DNA of 31,570 bases from a virus, in the IMG/VR virus record IMGVR_UViG_3300031111_000530, positions 1 through 31,570 of that record; one strand, 5' to 3'. Both the position numbers and the translations under genes were made by a program. The notes beneath the pieces are model-generated. The model searched no databases. It was not told the origin of the DNA and saw only the letters and a program-made list of their open reading frames with translations. Below are positions 22,776-29,808 of the stretch, piece after piece; within the stretch, counting starts at the first letter, position 1, and each line of letters opens with the position of its first letter.

Positions 22776-22976
22776 ATGGGCGAACCGACACACGTTCGCG
22801 ACCTCGTGCTGCCCGTGCTCGCAGAGATCGCGGAAACCGCGATGAGGCGTGATCGATACGAGGTCGCGTCGATGACAAAGGAAGAGATCCCGGCAGACGG
22901 ATCGGGTAACATGGACGAACACATGGACACGCGAACCCGCAAACCCGCACCCCGCAAGGGTTTCAGCAACTCGTAA
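22776..22976 (+). CDS. Small unknown protein
   Basis: 66 residues from ATG 22776, or 74 from an in-frame ATG at 22752 inside the preceding gene. The helix PTHVRDLVLPVLAEIAETAM is followed by a charged, disordered tail. The AGGTAGG upstream of 22776 favours the shorter form. It is the last gene before an 82-bp gap with two hairpins. Confidence 0.5.
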   Translation: MGEPTHVRDLVLPVLAEIAETAMRRDRYEVASMTKEEIPADGSGNMDEHMDTRTRKPAPRKGFSNS

Positions 22977-22986
22977 CGAACCGCTG

Positions 22987-23002
22987 CGCGGCGCTCGCCG
23001 CG
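22987..23002 (+). terminator. Perfect GC palindrome after the 22776 gene
   Basis: CGCGGCG (22987-22993) and CGCCGCG (22996-23002) are exact inverted repeats around CT. No T-run follows. Likely a U-less terminator, or a DNA palindrome with a binding role. Confidence 0.4.
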
Positions 23003-23019
23003 ACGGTGTCGTCGTGTCT

Positions 23020-23039
23020 GTCGGTTCGGCCGGATCGAC
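23020..23039 (+). promoter_or_regulatory. RNA hairpin before the 23059 gene
   Basis: The 20-nt segment folds end to end as an 8-bp RNA stem with two G-U pairs and loop GGCC. It ends six bases before AGGAGG (23046-23051). The wobble pairs indicate that, if functional, it is read as RNA. Confidence 0.35.
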
Positions 23040-23058
23040 AACAGCAGGAGGCCGCACC

Positions 23059-23601
23059 ATGAGTGACAATCCAGCCGTCGGCGCATTCGTCGACTACTTG
23101 CTCGCCGCTTGGGCCGACAGGGGATTCAAGCCGCAGGGCGACGAGAGAGCCGCAACCCGCGCGCACCTCGTCGAGATGTTCGAGCTGCTCGCCACCGGCG
23201 AGGCGTCGGTGCTCGCAACGATCTACACCGAGGACGGCAGCGACAAGCTGAAGTCTGACTACTTCGGCGCAATGGGGCAGGAGCGGATCGTCGACATGCT
23301 CCGCGTCATTCCGACCGTCGCCGCCAACCTCGCAGCTGGCGCTCGACGCATCGCGCCGCGAGAGCTGGCCGCGCACCTCGCGACCATGCGCGGCGCAGGT
23401 CCGATGGTCGCATCGCAAGTCGCAGACGAGCAACCGCGTCGCGGGAAAGACAGAGAGGACGCGGGTTTGCCGACCGACAACGTCACGCCGCTTCGGAAAC
23501 CCGCGCCACAAGTGGGCGAGAGCGGGTCAAGAAAAAACGACGAGGGGAGCAAGCGAACCCCGGCGACCGGGAACAAAAACAACGGCGAACTGCCTAACTA
23601 G
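23059..23601 (+). CDS. Unknown protein with disordered tail
   Basis: 180 residues. Residues 1-120 are helical (VGAFVDYLLAAWADRGF and following). The last 60 are Lys/Asn/Gly/Pro-rich and probably disordered. CAGGAGG is upstream of the ATG. No family recognised. An unusually AT-rich 116-bp gap follows. Confidence 0.6.
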   Translation: MSDNPAVGAFVDYLLAAWADRGFKPQGDERAATRAHLVEMFELLATGEASVLATIYTEDGSDKLKSDYFGAMGQERIVDMLRVIPTVAANLAAGARRIAPRELAAHLATMRGAGPMVASQVADEQPRRGKDREDAGLPTDNVTPLRKPAPQVGESGSRKNDEGSKRTPATGNKNNGELPN

Positions 23602-23623
23602 CGGAAAACACTGTAGAAAAAGA

Positions 23624-23712
23624 TGCCTCCGAAACCCGAAAAACTGTTGCGAATCGACCGGATAAATCCGATGATCAAAGCATGGTTAGGGTTTCAACAA
23701 ACAACGGAGGCA
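23624..23712 (+). promoter_or_regulatory. Leader with self-complementary ribosome binding site; AT-rich
   Basis: TGCCTCCG (23624-23631) is an exact complement of CGGAGGCA (23705-23712), which is the ribosome binding site of the 23718 gene. In between lie TTGCGA (23647-23652) and GATGAT (23670-23675), a weak 17-bp-spaced promoter, with the inverted repeat CGGAT-AA-ATCCG (23659-23670) over its spacer. Transcripts starting upstream would carry the anti-ribosome-binding site; those from the internal promoter would not. Confidence 0.4.
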
Positions 23713-23717
23713 ACAAG

Positions 23718-24101
23718 ATGGACACCAGCAAGACCAAGGGATTCGAGATCGTCACCGCCGAGGGCGCATTCCACACCAGCACGACGCCCGTCAGCAAGAT
23801 GGCCGAGCTGCTCTCGCTCATGGCCAGCGACCGCACGTTCGTCGTCTGCGAGTTCGACGACGGATGCTTCGACGTGTACGCCGACCTCAACGACTGCCGC
23901 CAGCAGAACGACATGGATGGCGACTTCGACGTGCTCGCCAGCGGGTGCGCCTCGCTGTGGGATGTCAAGGCGTTCGGCGGCGAGCTGCTCGACGCGCTCA
24001 TGGCACTGTTCGAGGGCGAGCTGGCCCCCGAGGCGACGACCGTCTGGAGCGACGAGGCCGCTCAGAAGTACGCCGCGCTCGAGATGCGGGGGGTGTGCTG
24101 A
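23718..24101 (+). CDS. Unknown small acidic protein
   Basis: 127 residues, acidic, with strands (FVVCEFDDGCFDVYADL) and a helix (LLDALMALFEGEL). No family recognised. CGGAGG is seven bases before ATG 23718; an in-frame ATG at 23682 lies upstream of that site and would add 12 non-typical residues. It ends in a TGATG junction with the HTH gene. Confidence 0.65.
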   Translation: MDTSKTKGFEIVTAEGAFHTSTTPVSKMAELLSLMASDRTFVVCEFDDGCFDVYADLNDCRQQNDMDGDFDVLASGCASLWDVKAFGGELLDALMALFEGELAPEATTVWSDEAAQKYAALEMRGVC

Positions 24102-24385
24102 TGTCCCGCCGCCGCTCACTGACCGCCGTTCAGGTCCGCGCCATCCGTCGCATGTACGAGAACCGCATGAGCATCGCGGCGATCTCCGAGTCGCTCGGCA
24201 TCGCCCGATCGACGGTGCAGGAGGTCGCGAGCTGGAAGACCTACACCGACGTTCGCACGCCGGGCGTCGTTCCCTTCGAGCCGCGCAGCGGCAAGCTCAT
24301 GGCGTACAAGCCGACCAACATGACCGGAGTCTTCGTCGCTGTCCCGCTCCCCGTCGACGTCGACCGCGCCCGCGCCTCTCGCTAG
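24101..24385 (+). CDS. Helix-turn-helix DNA-binding protein
   Basis: 94 residues. Residues 7-50 (LTAVQVRAIRRMYEN, then SIAAISESLGIARSTVQEV) form a resolvase/Psq-like helix-turn-helix as found in phage regulators and in homing-endonuclease tails ('Lt..qv..Ir.ly..g.s...iA..lgvsrsTv..i..g.~w..v'). The rest is short and basic/Pro-rich. It is translated with the 23718 gene. Likely a transcription regulator. Confidence 0.7.
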   Translation: MSRRRSLTAVQVRAIRRMYENRMSIAAISESLGIARSTVQEVASWKTYTDVRTPGVVPFEPRSGKLMAYKPTNMTGVFVAVPLPVDVDRARASR

Positions 24386-24406
24386 CTCAACCCCGCACAA
24401 CACAAA

Positions 24407-24430
24407 CGGCGACCGCAACCGCGGCCGTCG
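24407..24430 (+). terminator. Stem-loop after the HTH gene
   Basis: CGGCGACCGC (24407-24416) pairs with GCGGCCGTCG (24421-24430) with one A-C mismatch and one G-U pair; loop AACC. It is followed by TCCATTT. Weak intrinsic terminator. Confidence 0.4.
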
Positions 24431-24446
24431 TCCATTTGGTGGCAGC

Positions 24447-24725
24447 ATGACCCGTGGTGAAGCTGCCCTGTTCTTCTACCCGTTCGCGCTGGCAGCGCTC
24501 GTCGCTCTGCTCTCGCGCGGATGCTTCGCTGTCTTCGGACAAGAGGAGGAGCCATGTCAGACTGGACCGTCGTCATCGAATCGCAACGCTTCAACGCAGA
24601 AGGCGAGCGGACAGCTCCACGAGTCGTCGAGTACGACGGACCAGAAGACCGACAGCAGGAGGCGATCGCCAAGGCGCTCGAGCAGTGGCACGACGAACAG
24701 CAGCAGCAATGCGTCTAGTCATTGA
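24447..24725 (+). CDS. Possible small membrane protein (overlapping)
   Basis: 92 codons from ATG 24447. Residues 6-31 (AALFFYPFALAALVALLSRG and on) form a credible membrane helix, but after about residue 36 the frame runs through the 24554 gene and codes for a Ser/Thr/Lys-rich tail. The ribosome binding site is poor. Either a real membrane peptide with a long overlap, or a chance frame. Confidence 0.3.
   Translation: MTRGEAALFFYPFALAALVALLSRGCFAVFGQEEEPCQTGPSSSNRNASTQKASGQLHESSSTTDQKTDSRRRSPRRSSSGTTNSSSNASSH
24554..24718 (+). CDS. Small unknown protein
   Basis: 54 residues (strand WTVVIES, then a charged helix EAIAKALEQWHDEQQQQ). AGGAGGAG ends three bases before the ATG. No family recognised. 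Confidence 0.5.
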   Translation: MSDWTVVIESQRFNAEGERTAPRVVEYDGPEDRQQEAIAKALEQWHDEQQQQCV

Positions 24726-24749
24726 GCGCGCCGCCGGGTGGTGGTAGCA
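24722..24749 (+). promoter_or_regulatory. Sigma70-type promoter before the paralogous pair
   Basis: TTGAGC (24722-24727) and TAGCAT (24744-24749) are 17 bp apart, and TGG directly precedes the -10 (extended -10). Predicted start near 24756, followed by AAAGGAGGG and ATG 24775. This is the cleanest promoter in the window by spacing. Confidence 0.55.
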
Positions 24750-24774
24750 TCGAACCTCAAAGGAGGGAAACGAC

Positions 24775-25170
24775 ATGGCAGCGGCAATCAAAATCGAAGG
24801 CGTGAACGGCGTCGTTCAAACACTCGTTGGCGCACCGCCGATGCAGTCGATCATCGACGACGAAGACGCGAGGCAGGTGCGTCGCAATCTCACGCGCGGT
24901 GACGCGATCAACTTGACCGGGTGTCGCATCGACAACTCGGAGAACCCCGAGACGATGGCGTACATCAAGTTCTACGACAAGGACGATCCCGACGTCGGCG
25001 TCACGCCGCCGGTGGTGGTGCTGCGCGCCAAGCCAGGCACGATCACGGAGATCACGGTGCGTGCGAAGCTCCCGTACCTTTCGTACGTCGTCCACGCGGA
25101 GCCGGGCAAAGGCGGCACCGACTCGTGTCCGAACCCCGTCCGCGTCACGTACGGGATTTACCCGGCGTAG
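24775..25170 (+). CDS. Beta-rich protein, paralogue 1 (possible virion decoration protein)
   Basis: 131 residues. Residues about 57-100 read AYIKFYDKDDPDVGVTPPVVVLRAKPG and on; this matches a phage pattern 'vYlKlYd......vGt.tPv..l.vpag....', and the rest is strand-rich. The downstream gene shares it (AYIFVYDEGDIEVGVDPPEMVIPVPVG), so the two arose by duplication. Proteins of this type are often small virion surface or decoration proteins, which is inference. It has its own strong promoter and AAAGGAGGG, consistent with high expression. Confidence 0.6.
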   Translation: MAAAIKIEGVNGVVQTLVGAPPMQSIIDDEDARQVRRNLTRGDAINLTGCRIDNSENPETMAYIKFYDKDDPDVGVTPPVVVLRAKPGTITEITVRAKLPYLSYVVHAEPGKGGTDSCPNPVRVTYGIYPA

Positions 25171-25179
25171 GAGAAGGAG

Positions 25180-25614
25180 ATGGCTGGCATGGCAACTTTC
25201 AGTCAAGGAACAGGAGGCCAGCGTTGGCCGTTCGACACAATGCTGACCGGCTTCGAGGTCGGCGGCATCGTCTACGCCGACGTATTCAATCAACCCGTCG
25301 AGCTGACGCAAGCGATCGCCGTGTCCGAGGACAGGGGCATGGGCGACACTACCGCGTACATTTTCGTGTACGACGAGGGTGACATCGAAGTCGGAGTCGA
25401 CCCGCCCGAGATGGTGATCCCCGTCCCGGTCGGCATCGACCCGAACCTGTCGGTGCTTTCCGGTTTCTTCGTCGTCGAGGACGGCGTGCCGGGCCAGCTC
25501 TGGAACGAGCCGACCTTCGCGGTGAACGCGGTGCCGGACGAAAACACCAGGCAGCTGTCGATCCCCGAAGGCCCCGTGTACATCGGTCTGACAGGCGTGA
25601 AGCCCACCGAATAG
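25180..25614 (+). CDS. Beta-rich protein, paralogue 2 (possible virion decoration protein)
   Basis: 144 residues. It shares the 'AYI..YD..D.eVGV.PP..v' core with the preceding gene (about residues 64-90) and has a similar strand-rich end (SGFFVVEDGVPGQLW). The start is either ATG 25180 (GGAG six bases upstream) or ATG 25189 (AAGGAG nine bases upstream). The pair probably forms related subunits. No other virion gene is close. Confidence 0.6.
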   Translation: MAGMATFSQGTGGQRWPFDTMLTGFEVGGIVYADVFNQPVELTQAIAVSEDRGMGDTTAYIFVYDEGDIEVGVDPPEMVIPVPVGIDPNLSVLSGFFVVEDGVPGQLWNEPTFAVNAVPDENTRQLSIPEGPVYIGLTGVKPTE

Positions 25615-25617
25615 AAC

Positions 25618-26112
25618 ATGCAGGGGGTGATCGACATCGCGGACGCGCGCGGCGCGTCGTTCTCGCCGTGCCGTCGCTGGCGCTACGATCTGTGGCGGGT
25701 GTGGGATCGCGGCAAGCCGACGATCGCATTCGTCGCACTCAACCCGTCCACCGCCGACGAGAAGAAGAACGACCCGACCATCCGTAGGTGTCTCCGCTTC
25801 GCACGCGAGTGGGGATACGGAACGATGCACATGCTCAACGCGTTCGGCTATCGCGCCACCGACCCGCGAGACATGAAGGCAGCGGACGACCCGGTCGGCC
25901 CCGGCAACGACGAGGCGATCCTCGACACGGCGAGCCGCGCCGACTTCGTCGTCGTTGCGTGGGGAGTTCACGGCACGCACCGACAGCGCGACGAGCAGCT
26001 TCGAGAGCTACTCGAGGACGTCGACCTGTGGTGCCTCGGGACAACGAAAGCGGGACAGCCGCGCCACCCGCTGTTCATGCGGGCGAGCACGCAACCCGTC
26101 CCGTACAGGTAG
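25618..26112 (+). CDS. DUF1643 family protein
   Basis: 164 residues. RRWRYDLWRVWDRG (19-32), FVALNPSTADEKKNDPTIRRC (38-58), the Asn-Ala-Phe-Gly-Tyr-Arg-Ala segment (74-80) and a late CLGTTKAGQPRHPLFM are the DUF1643 signatures. The family is frequent in phages and mobile elements; its reaction is unknown, with a nucleotide-related role proposed by context only. It lies 3 bp behind the paralogous pair. Confidence 0.85.
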   Translation: MQGVIDIADARGASFSPCRRWRYDLWRVWDRGKPTIAFVALNPSTADEKKNDPTIRRCLRFAREWGYGTMHMLNAFGYRATDPRDMKAADDPVGPGNDEAILDTASRADFVVVAWGVHGTHRQRDEQLRELLEDVDLWCLGTTKAGQPRHPLFMRASTQPVPYR

Positions 26113-26121
26113 GAGGAGCAG

Positions 26122-26559
26122 ATGAAGGCACTGACACTTTGGCGACCGTGGGATCAAGCGATCGTTCACGGCAGCAAGCGGATCGAAAACAGGCCGTGGG
26201 CGCTGTACCCGAACATGGTCGGCAAGCCGATCGCTATTCACGCGGGCAAGCGCTACGACGACGACGGGGCGATCTCGATGCAACTGAGCAAGCTCTACGC
26301 GCCGCCACCGCCAGCCGACTCGCCGCTCGGCATCGTCGGCGTCATGGTCGTCGGCAGTGTCGTGAACGAAAGCGACCCGCGCGCCGACCGCAACGTCCTC
26401 GAGAGCGCGTGGTTCAACGGCCCGTTCGGTTGGGTGCTGACGGAGGTCGCGGCACTCGACGAACCGATCCCGGTCAGCGGCAAGCAGGGACTCTGGACGC
26501 TGCCGCCCGACGTGGAGCAGCGCGTGCTCGAGCAGCTGCCGAGGTTCAGGGGGCGATAG
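26122..26559 (+). CDS. ASCH-domain protein
   Basis: 145 residues. ALTLWRPWDQAIVHGSKRIENRPW (positions 3-26; conserved 'l.l.qPwa.~i..G.K.iEnR.w'), followed by IAIHAGKRYDDD and GIVGVMVVGSVV, identify an ASCH/PUA-like beta barrel. ASCH proteins bind RNA, and some process modified nucleosides. AGGAGGAG is just upstream. The next gene's GTG directly follows its TAG. Confidence 0.85.
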   Translation: MKALTLWRPWDQAIVHGSKRIENRPWALYPNMVGKPIAIHAGKRYDDDGAISMQLSKLYAPPPPADSPLGIVGVMVVGSVVNESDPRADRNVLESAWFNGPFGWVLTEVAALDEPIPVSGKQGLWTLPPDVEQRVLEQLPRFRGR

Positions 26560-26982
26560 GTGGCACGACGCGCCACAGTCGCGAAGCTGCTCGAGGGTGG
26601 TCCGTTCCGCTGCAAGCTCGTCAACCCCGACGCCGACGTCGAGGTGCTGTCGATCTCCGAGGCGGGCGTCAAGGTCCAGACCGAGGCGTTCGGCCGACAG
26701 TTCGTGACACTGGTCAAGGTCGGCGGGTTGCGATGCACGCTGCCACCGAAGCCGCCGTCACCGGCGACCGTGTGGGTGAAGCAGCAGCTCGCGCAGCGCG
26801 ACATGACCTACGACGATCTGTACGAGGCAGCGACACCGCGCATCAAGACGTCGGTCGCTTCCGTGCTCGCGCACCTCTCGCGGGAGAACGACCTCGTCGC
26901 CGTCGGGTCCGAGAAGAAGAAGAAGGGGCGGCGCTGGCGCACGTACCGCGTCTGGAGCCTCGCCAAGAAGGAGAAGCCATGA
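26560..26982 (+). CDS. Winged-helix DNA-binding protein candidate
   Basis: 140 residues from GTG 26560. The N-terminal ~65 are strand-rich. Residues about 75-125 (VWVKQQLAQRDMTYDDLYEA, then VASVLAHLSRENDLVAVG) have the helix-helix-wing layout of winged-helix proteins ('v...l...dlv...g...'), and the end is very basic (KKKKGRRWRTYRV). Likely DNA binding. It overlaps the next gene by 4 bp. Confidence 0.55.
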   Translation: MARRATVAKLLEGGPFRCKLVNPDADVEVLSISEAGVKVQTEAFGRQFVTLVKVGGLRCTLPPKPPSPATVWVKQQLAQRDMTYDDLYEAATPRIKTSVASVLAHLSRENDLVAVGSEKKKKGRRWRTYRVWSLAKKEKP

Positions 26983-27899
26983 ACGACGAAAAGAGCAAAC
27001 CGACCGAGCCGCTATCAATCGACGACATCGATGTCGACGGCGAGATCGTCTGCCCGAAGTGCGGGCAGACCGAACGCTTCAAGGAGCACCAGACCGTCGG
27101 CGAGACGCAGTATCTTCGCTGGGACGAAAGCGGCGGCTGCTACAACTACGAGGAGACAGAGCACGGCGAGGTGATCGAGGCAGAGGAGATCGCCTGCGCG
27201 GACTGTGGCGCAACCGTCGCCGTGAACAACGACACGCTCGCCGACCGCCTCAACCGCCACGCCGAGCATCGGCTCGAGGCGGAGCGGCGCGCGACGGCGG
27301 CGCTCGTCTACCTCGCGGGGAAGATCAGCACGAGCGACAAGGGATCGGCCGAGTGGATTCGCGAAGCGATCTACAGCGCCGACAAGGTGCTCGCGCAGCT
27401 GCTCGAGGCTGCTCGGCTCAACGGCATCGACGGAGAGGTGATCGCCGAGCCGACCGAACCGGCGACGGTCTTCGACGTCGACGTACTGAACCGCGTCATC
27501 GAGGAGAACGACAAGCTGCGCGCGCTCGTCAAGTCGAAAGAGGACGACCTCGCGGCGTTCGAGCAGCGCTACAACAAGACGCTCGGAGTCGAGAACGTCA
27601 ACGGCATCCGGCTGGCGGCATCGATCAGGCACGCCGTCGACGTGCTAAACCGCGCCATGCGTGCAGATCCCGACGCGGTGGCCGAGCTCGTGAACGCGCG
27701 CGTGCCATGCAACCTCTCGCTCGCGAAAGACCCGACGATCCAAGTCGCCGCCGACGGCGACGGTGGCACGTACCGCGTCGGCCTACTCGGGATCGTCAAC
27801 GGGATCTTTGGCATCGACGGCGACGGGTGGGGACCGATCACGGCGAAGTTCGACGACCGCGGCAAGCTCGAAGAGTTCTTCGACAACGGGAGGCGATGA
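26979..27899 (+). CDS. Unknown protein with N-terminal zinc ribbon
   Basis: 306 residues. CPKCG (25-29) and CADCG (72-76) form a zinc ribbon. A helical middle (about 85-220) has coiled-coil character. A C-terminal ~80-residue globular part contains VGLLGIVNGIFGIDGDGWGP. The zinc ribbon recalls the 3415 gene, but no close similarity is visible elsewhere. Function unknown. Confidence 0.65.
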   Translation: MNDEKSKPTEPLSIDDIDVDGEIVCPKCGQTERFKEHQTVGETQYLRWDESGGCYNYEETEHGEVIEAEEIACADCGATVAVNNDTLADRLNRHAEHRLEAERRATAALVYLAGKISTSDKGSAEWIREAIYSADKVLAQLLEAARLNGIDGEVIAEPTEPATVFDVDVLNRVIEENDKLRALVKSKEDDLAAFEQRYNKTLGVENVNGIRLAASIRHAVDVLNRAMRADPDAVAELVNARVPCNLSLAKDPTIQVAADGDGGTYRVGLLGIVNGIFGIDGDGWGPITAKFDDRGKLEEFFDNGRR

Positions 27900-28297
27900 T
27901 GCGAGACGACCTCGAGCCGACCGGAGACTGCTACGCAGCGGCAGGCGAGTACCTGCGCGAGCAGTCGGTGCTCGGCCGAACCGACATCGTCCTCGTGCAT
28001 GGCCGTCCGACCTTACAGCGCCCGCCCTTCGTCAAGTACGGCCACGCCTGGATCGAGTTCACGCAGGATCTGTCGGCGATGTTCGCGCCGCACGAGGCGG
28101 CCAAGCTCGAGCTGTGCATGGACGTGGAGCGCGAGACGATCCTACCGAAGCAGCTGTTCTACATGCTCGGCAAGATCGATCCCGCCGAGTGCTTCCGCTA
28201 CACGTTCCACGACCTGCGCTCGTGGGTAACGATGACCGGGCATTGGGGACCGTGGGAAGGCCCCGAGGCCGTCGGCGCGATCGAGGAGCAGCTGTGA
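27896..28297 (+). CDS. Unknown phage protein (GDCY...GHAW type)
   Basis: 133 residues; two adjacent ATGs (27896, 27899) are possible starts. TGDCYAAAGEYL (9-20), LVHGRP, YGHAWIEF and TGHWGPWEG form a Cys/His/Trp pattern seen in small phage proteins of unknown role. Cys12, His (about 48) and the later Glu could suggest a papain-like layout, but this is speculative. GTGA overlap with the next gene. Confidence 0.55.
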   Translation: MMRDDLEPTGDCYAAAGEYLREQSVLGRTDIVLVHGRPTLQRPPFVKYGHAWIEFTQDLSAMFAPHEAAKLELCMDVERETILPKQLFYMLGKIDPAECFRYTFHDLRSWVTMTGHWGPWEGPEAVGAIEEQL

Positions 28298-28653
28298 GCG
28301 ACAACGGACGACCAGCGCTCGACGGGTGGACCTGTCGTCAATGCGGCCGGTGCTGCGCGCATCCAGGCATGGAGATCGGGCCGCTATTCCGAGACGAGGA
28401 CAAGGGTCAGCGATTCGACACAACGGGAGAGGGCGACAACCGCTACCTTCGCCGCATCGAGGTGTCGGAGGATTGGCACCCGTGCGTGTACCTCGGACCG
28501 GACAACCGATGCACGCGCTACGACGACCGGCCGCTCATCTGTCAGGAGTGGACGTGCCACGAGGACGACCTTCGTTGGCGCTACGCGGATTCGCCAGGGA
28601 TGTTGCAGACGGCTCTCGAGCTATTCGCAGACAAGAAGGAGAAGGTCGCATGA
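28294..28653 (+). CDS. YkgJ-type cysteine-cluster protein (second copy)
   Basis: 119 residues from GTG 28294. Cys14, Cys17, Cys20-Cys21 (CRQCGRCC), then HPCVYLGPDNRCTRYDDRPLIC (positions 62-83) and WTC (86-88) match the YkgJ family in a shorter form than the 22159 gene. The 'C..Y..RP..C' element is its hallmark. It is coupled to both neighbours by 4-bp overlaps. Role unknown. Confidence 0.85.
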   Translation: MSDNGRPALDGWTCRQCGRCCAHPGMEIGPLFRDEDKGQRFDTTGEGDNRYLRRIEVSEDWHPCVYLGPDNRCTRYDDRPLICQEWTCHEDDLRWRYADSPGMLQTALELFADKKEKVA

Positions 28654-28928
28654 CCGACCCGCTCGACGAAATGATCGACGCAGGCACCGAAGCGATCCTC
28701 GCGGGCGTGCGCGGAGACAAGGAGGCGTACAAGCGCCACATCGAACGCGGGAGAGCCGCGTACCGCGCGGCCAAGCACGCCAACATCGAACGGGTGGCCG
28801 AGGCACTCGAGCGAGCGACGGAGACGGACAGGCGGCAGCGGCGCAAGCCGAAGCGCCCCGATAAGCCGCTGACTCAAAGCATGGGCGATCTGCTCAGAGC
28901 GGCAGGCGTCACGAAGGTGGAGGGTTGA
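28650..28928 (+). CDS. Small helical basic protein
   Basis: 92 residues; helical, Arg/Ala/Glu-rich with a basic stretch (RRQRRKPKRPDKP). No family recognised. ATGA overlap upstream; AGGAGAAGG before its ATG. Confidence 0.55.
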   Translation: MTDPLDEMIDAGTEAILAGVRGDKEAYKRHIERGRAAYRAAKHANIERVAEALERATETDRRQRRKPKRPDKPLTQSMGDLLRAAGVTKVEG

Positions 28929-28930
28929 AG

Positions 28931-29116
28931 ATGCAGGAGAAGAAGCGACCGCTCAAGGTCTACACCGTGATCGACAAGCCGGGACAGCCGAAGGGGATCT
29001 GGTTGGAGATCGGCGTGGCGAGCAGGAACAGGGACGGCACCGTCAGCGCCAAGCTCGACGTGCTGCCGGTCAACGGGACGATCCAGATCAAGGAGGCCGA
29101 CGATGCCTCGAGCTGA
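28931..29116 (+). CDS. Small strand-rich protein
   Basis: 61 residues from ATG 28931, with GGAGGG seven bases upstream; an in-frame TTG at 28925 is within that site. Two strand pairs (KVYTVIDKP, GIWLEIGVAS, AKLDVLPV). Unknown function. It overlaps the next gene by 14 bp. Confidence 0.55.
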   Translation: MQEKKRPLKVYTVIDKPGQPKGIWLEIGVASRNRDGTVSAKLDVLPVNGTIQIKEADDASS

Positions 29117-29702
29117 CTGGAGCCTCGTCAAGCTCGACTCGTACGTCAAGTTCGACGGGCGCGACTGGAGGGTGGCCGAGTTCCTCGAGGAGCCGAACAC
29201 GGGCCTCGCTCGTCTCGTTGAGCTGATAGGCGTCGACGAGGTGGTATCGCGTAGCGTCGTTGTACCCGTGGGCTTGCTCGCCGAGCTGGTCGACGCACGC
29301 GACGACGCGAGGATGCTACGAGCCAAGCTCGCGGCACACGAGGAGCAGCTCGACGCCGTGTGGAACGAGGTCAACAGCTGGAATGAGCTGTTCGACACAG
29401 AGGACGAGGGCGCGAAGGTGGCGCAACGAATCTTCGAGCTGATGACGAACCCGCCCGACACGGTCGAGCGACTGACCTCCGCGCTCAACGCTCACGCGAC
29501 GGCGCTCGCCAGCATCGAGCAGGCGGCACGCACACGCGGGTGGAACGAGGAGGTGAACACGCCGCCGTGGTCGTGGCTCGTCGATCGCCTAGTCGACGCG
29601 GAGGAGGACGCGAAGAAGCTGGCGAACGAGCTGATCGAGCAGATCAACAACGAGACGGTTGCGGAGAGTGACGACGCAAGTAATGGGGCCGATCGCGGTT
29701 GA
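29103..29702 (+). CDS. Unknown helical protein
   Basis: 199 residues. The N-terminal ~55 have a strand-rich barrel-like start (YVKFDGRDWRVAEFLEE), and the rest is helical with coiled-coil character. AGGAGGCC lies before the ATG. It is the last gene before the RHH promoter gap. Confidence 0.6.
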   Translation: MPRADWSLVKLDSYVKFDGRDWRVAEFLEEPNTGLARLVELIGVDEVVSRSVVVPVGLLAELVDARDDARMLRAKLAAHEEQLDAVWNEVNSWNELFDTEDEGAKVAQRIFELMTNPPDTVERLTSALNAHATALASIEQAARTRGWNEEVNTPPWSWLVDRLVDAEEDAKKLANELIEQINNETVAESDDASNGADRG

Positions 29703-29759
29703 ATTGTCAACCGTCCAGACCCGACGGCCCGACACGCGTACAAGCCTCGAACGGGAACC

Positions 29760-29808
29760 TTGACACGTACTCGCTGACCCGTACAGACTGTACGCGATAT
29801 GTCCGTAC
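29760..29808 (+). promoter_or_regulatory. Consensus -35, palindromic operator and GTAC array before the RHH gene
   Basis: TTGACA (29760-29765) is a perfect -35. The -10 would be TACAGA (29782-29787, 16-bp spacer) or CAGACT (29784-29789, 18-bp). The perfect palindrome GTACAG-A-CTGTAC (29781-29793) covers it. Further GTAC cores occur at 29738, 29767 and 29805. This is a natural operator for the ribbon-helix-helix protein encoded from 29799. Confidence 0.6.

Noticed and set aside
22907-22912. TAACAT as a -10 promoter element
   Set aside because: No -35 at 16-18 bp; the nearest TTGACA-like element (ATGACA at 22872) is 29 bp away, and the site is inside a gene.
24454-24747. Open frame overlapping the 24447 and 24554 genes
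   Set aside because: Ser/Arg-rich translation without a fold, and no ribosome binding site; a shadow frame.
24757-25980. 407-codon minus-strand open frame
   Set aside because: Antisense to the paralogous pair and DUF1643, all well supported on the plus strand; the Val/Asp/Arg/His-rich composition is typical of a shadow frame.
25788-26978. Upstream extension of the 26979 gene
   Set aside because: The in-frame extension is Arg-rich and overlaps the DUF1643, ASCH and winged-helix genes; the zinc-ribbon protein starts at 26979 with an ATGA junction.
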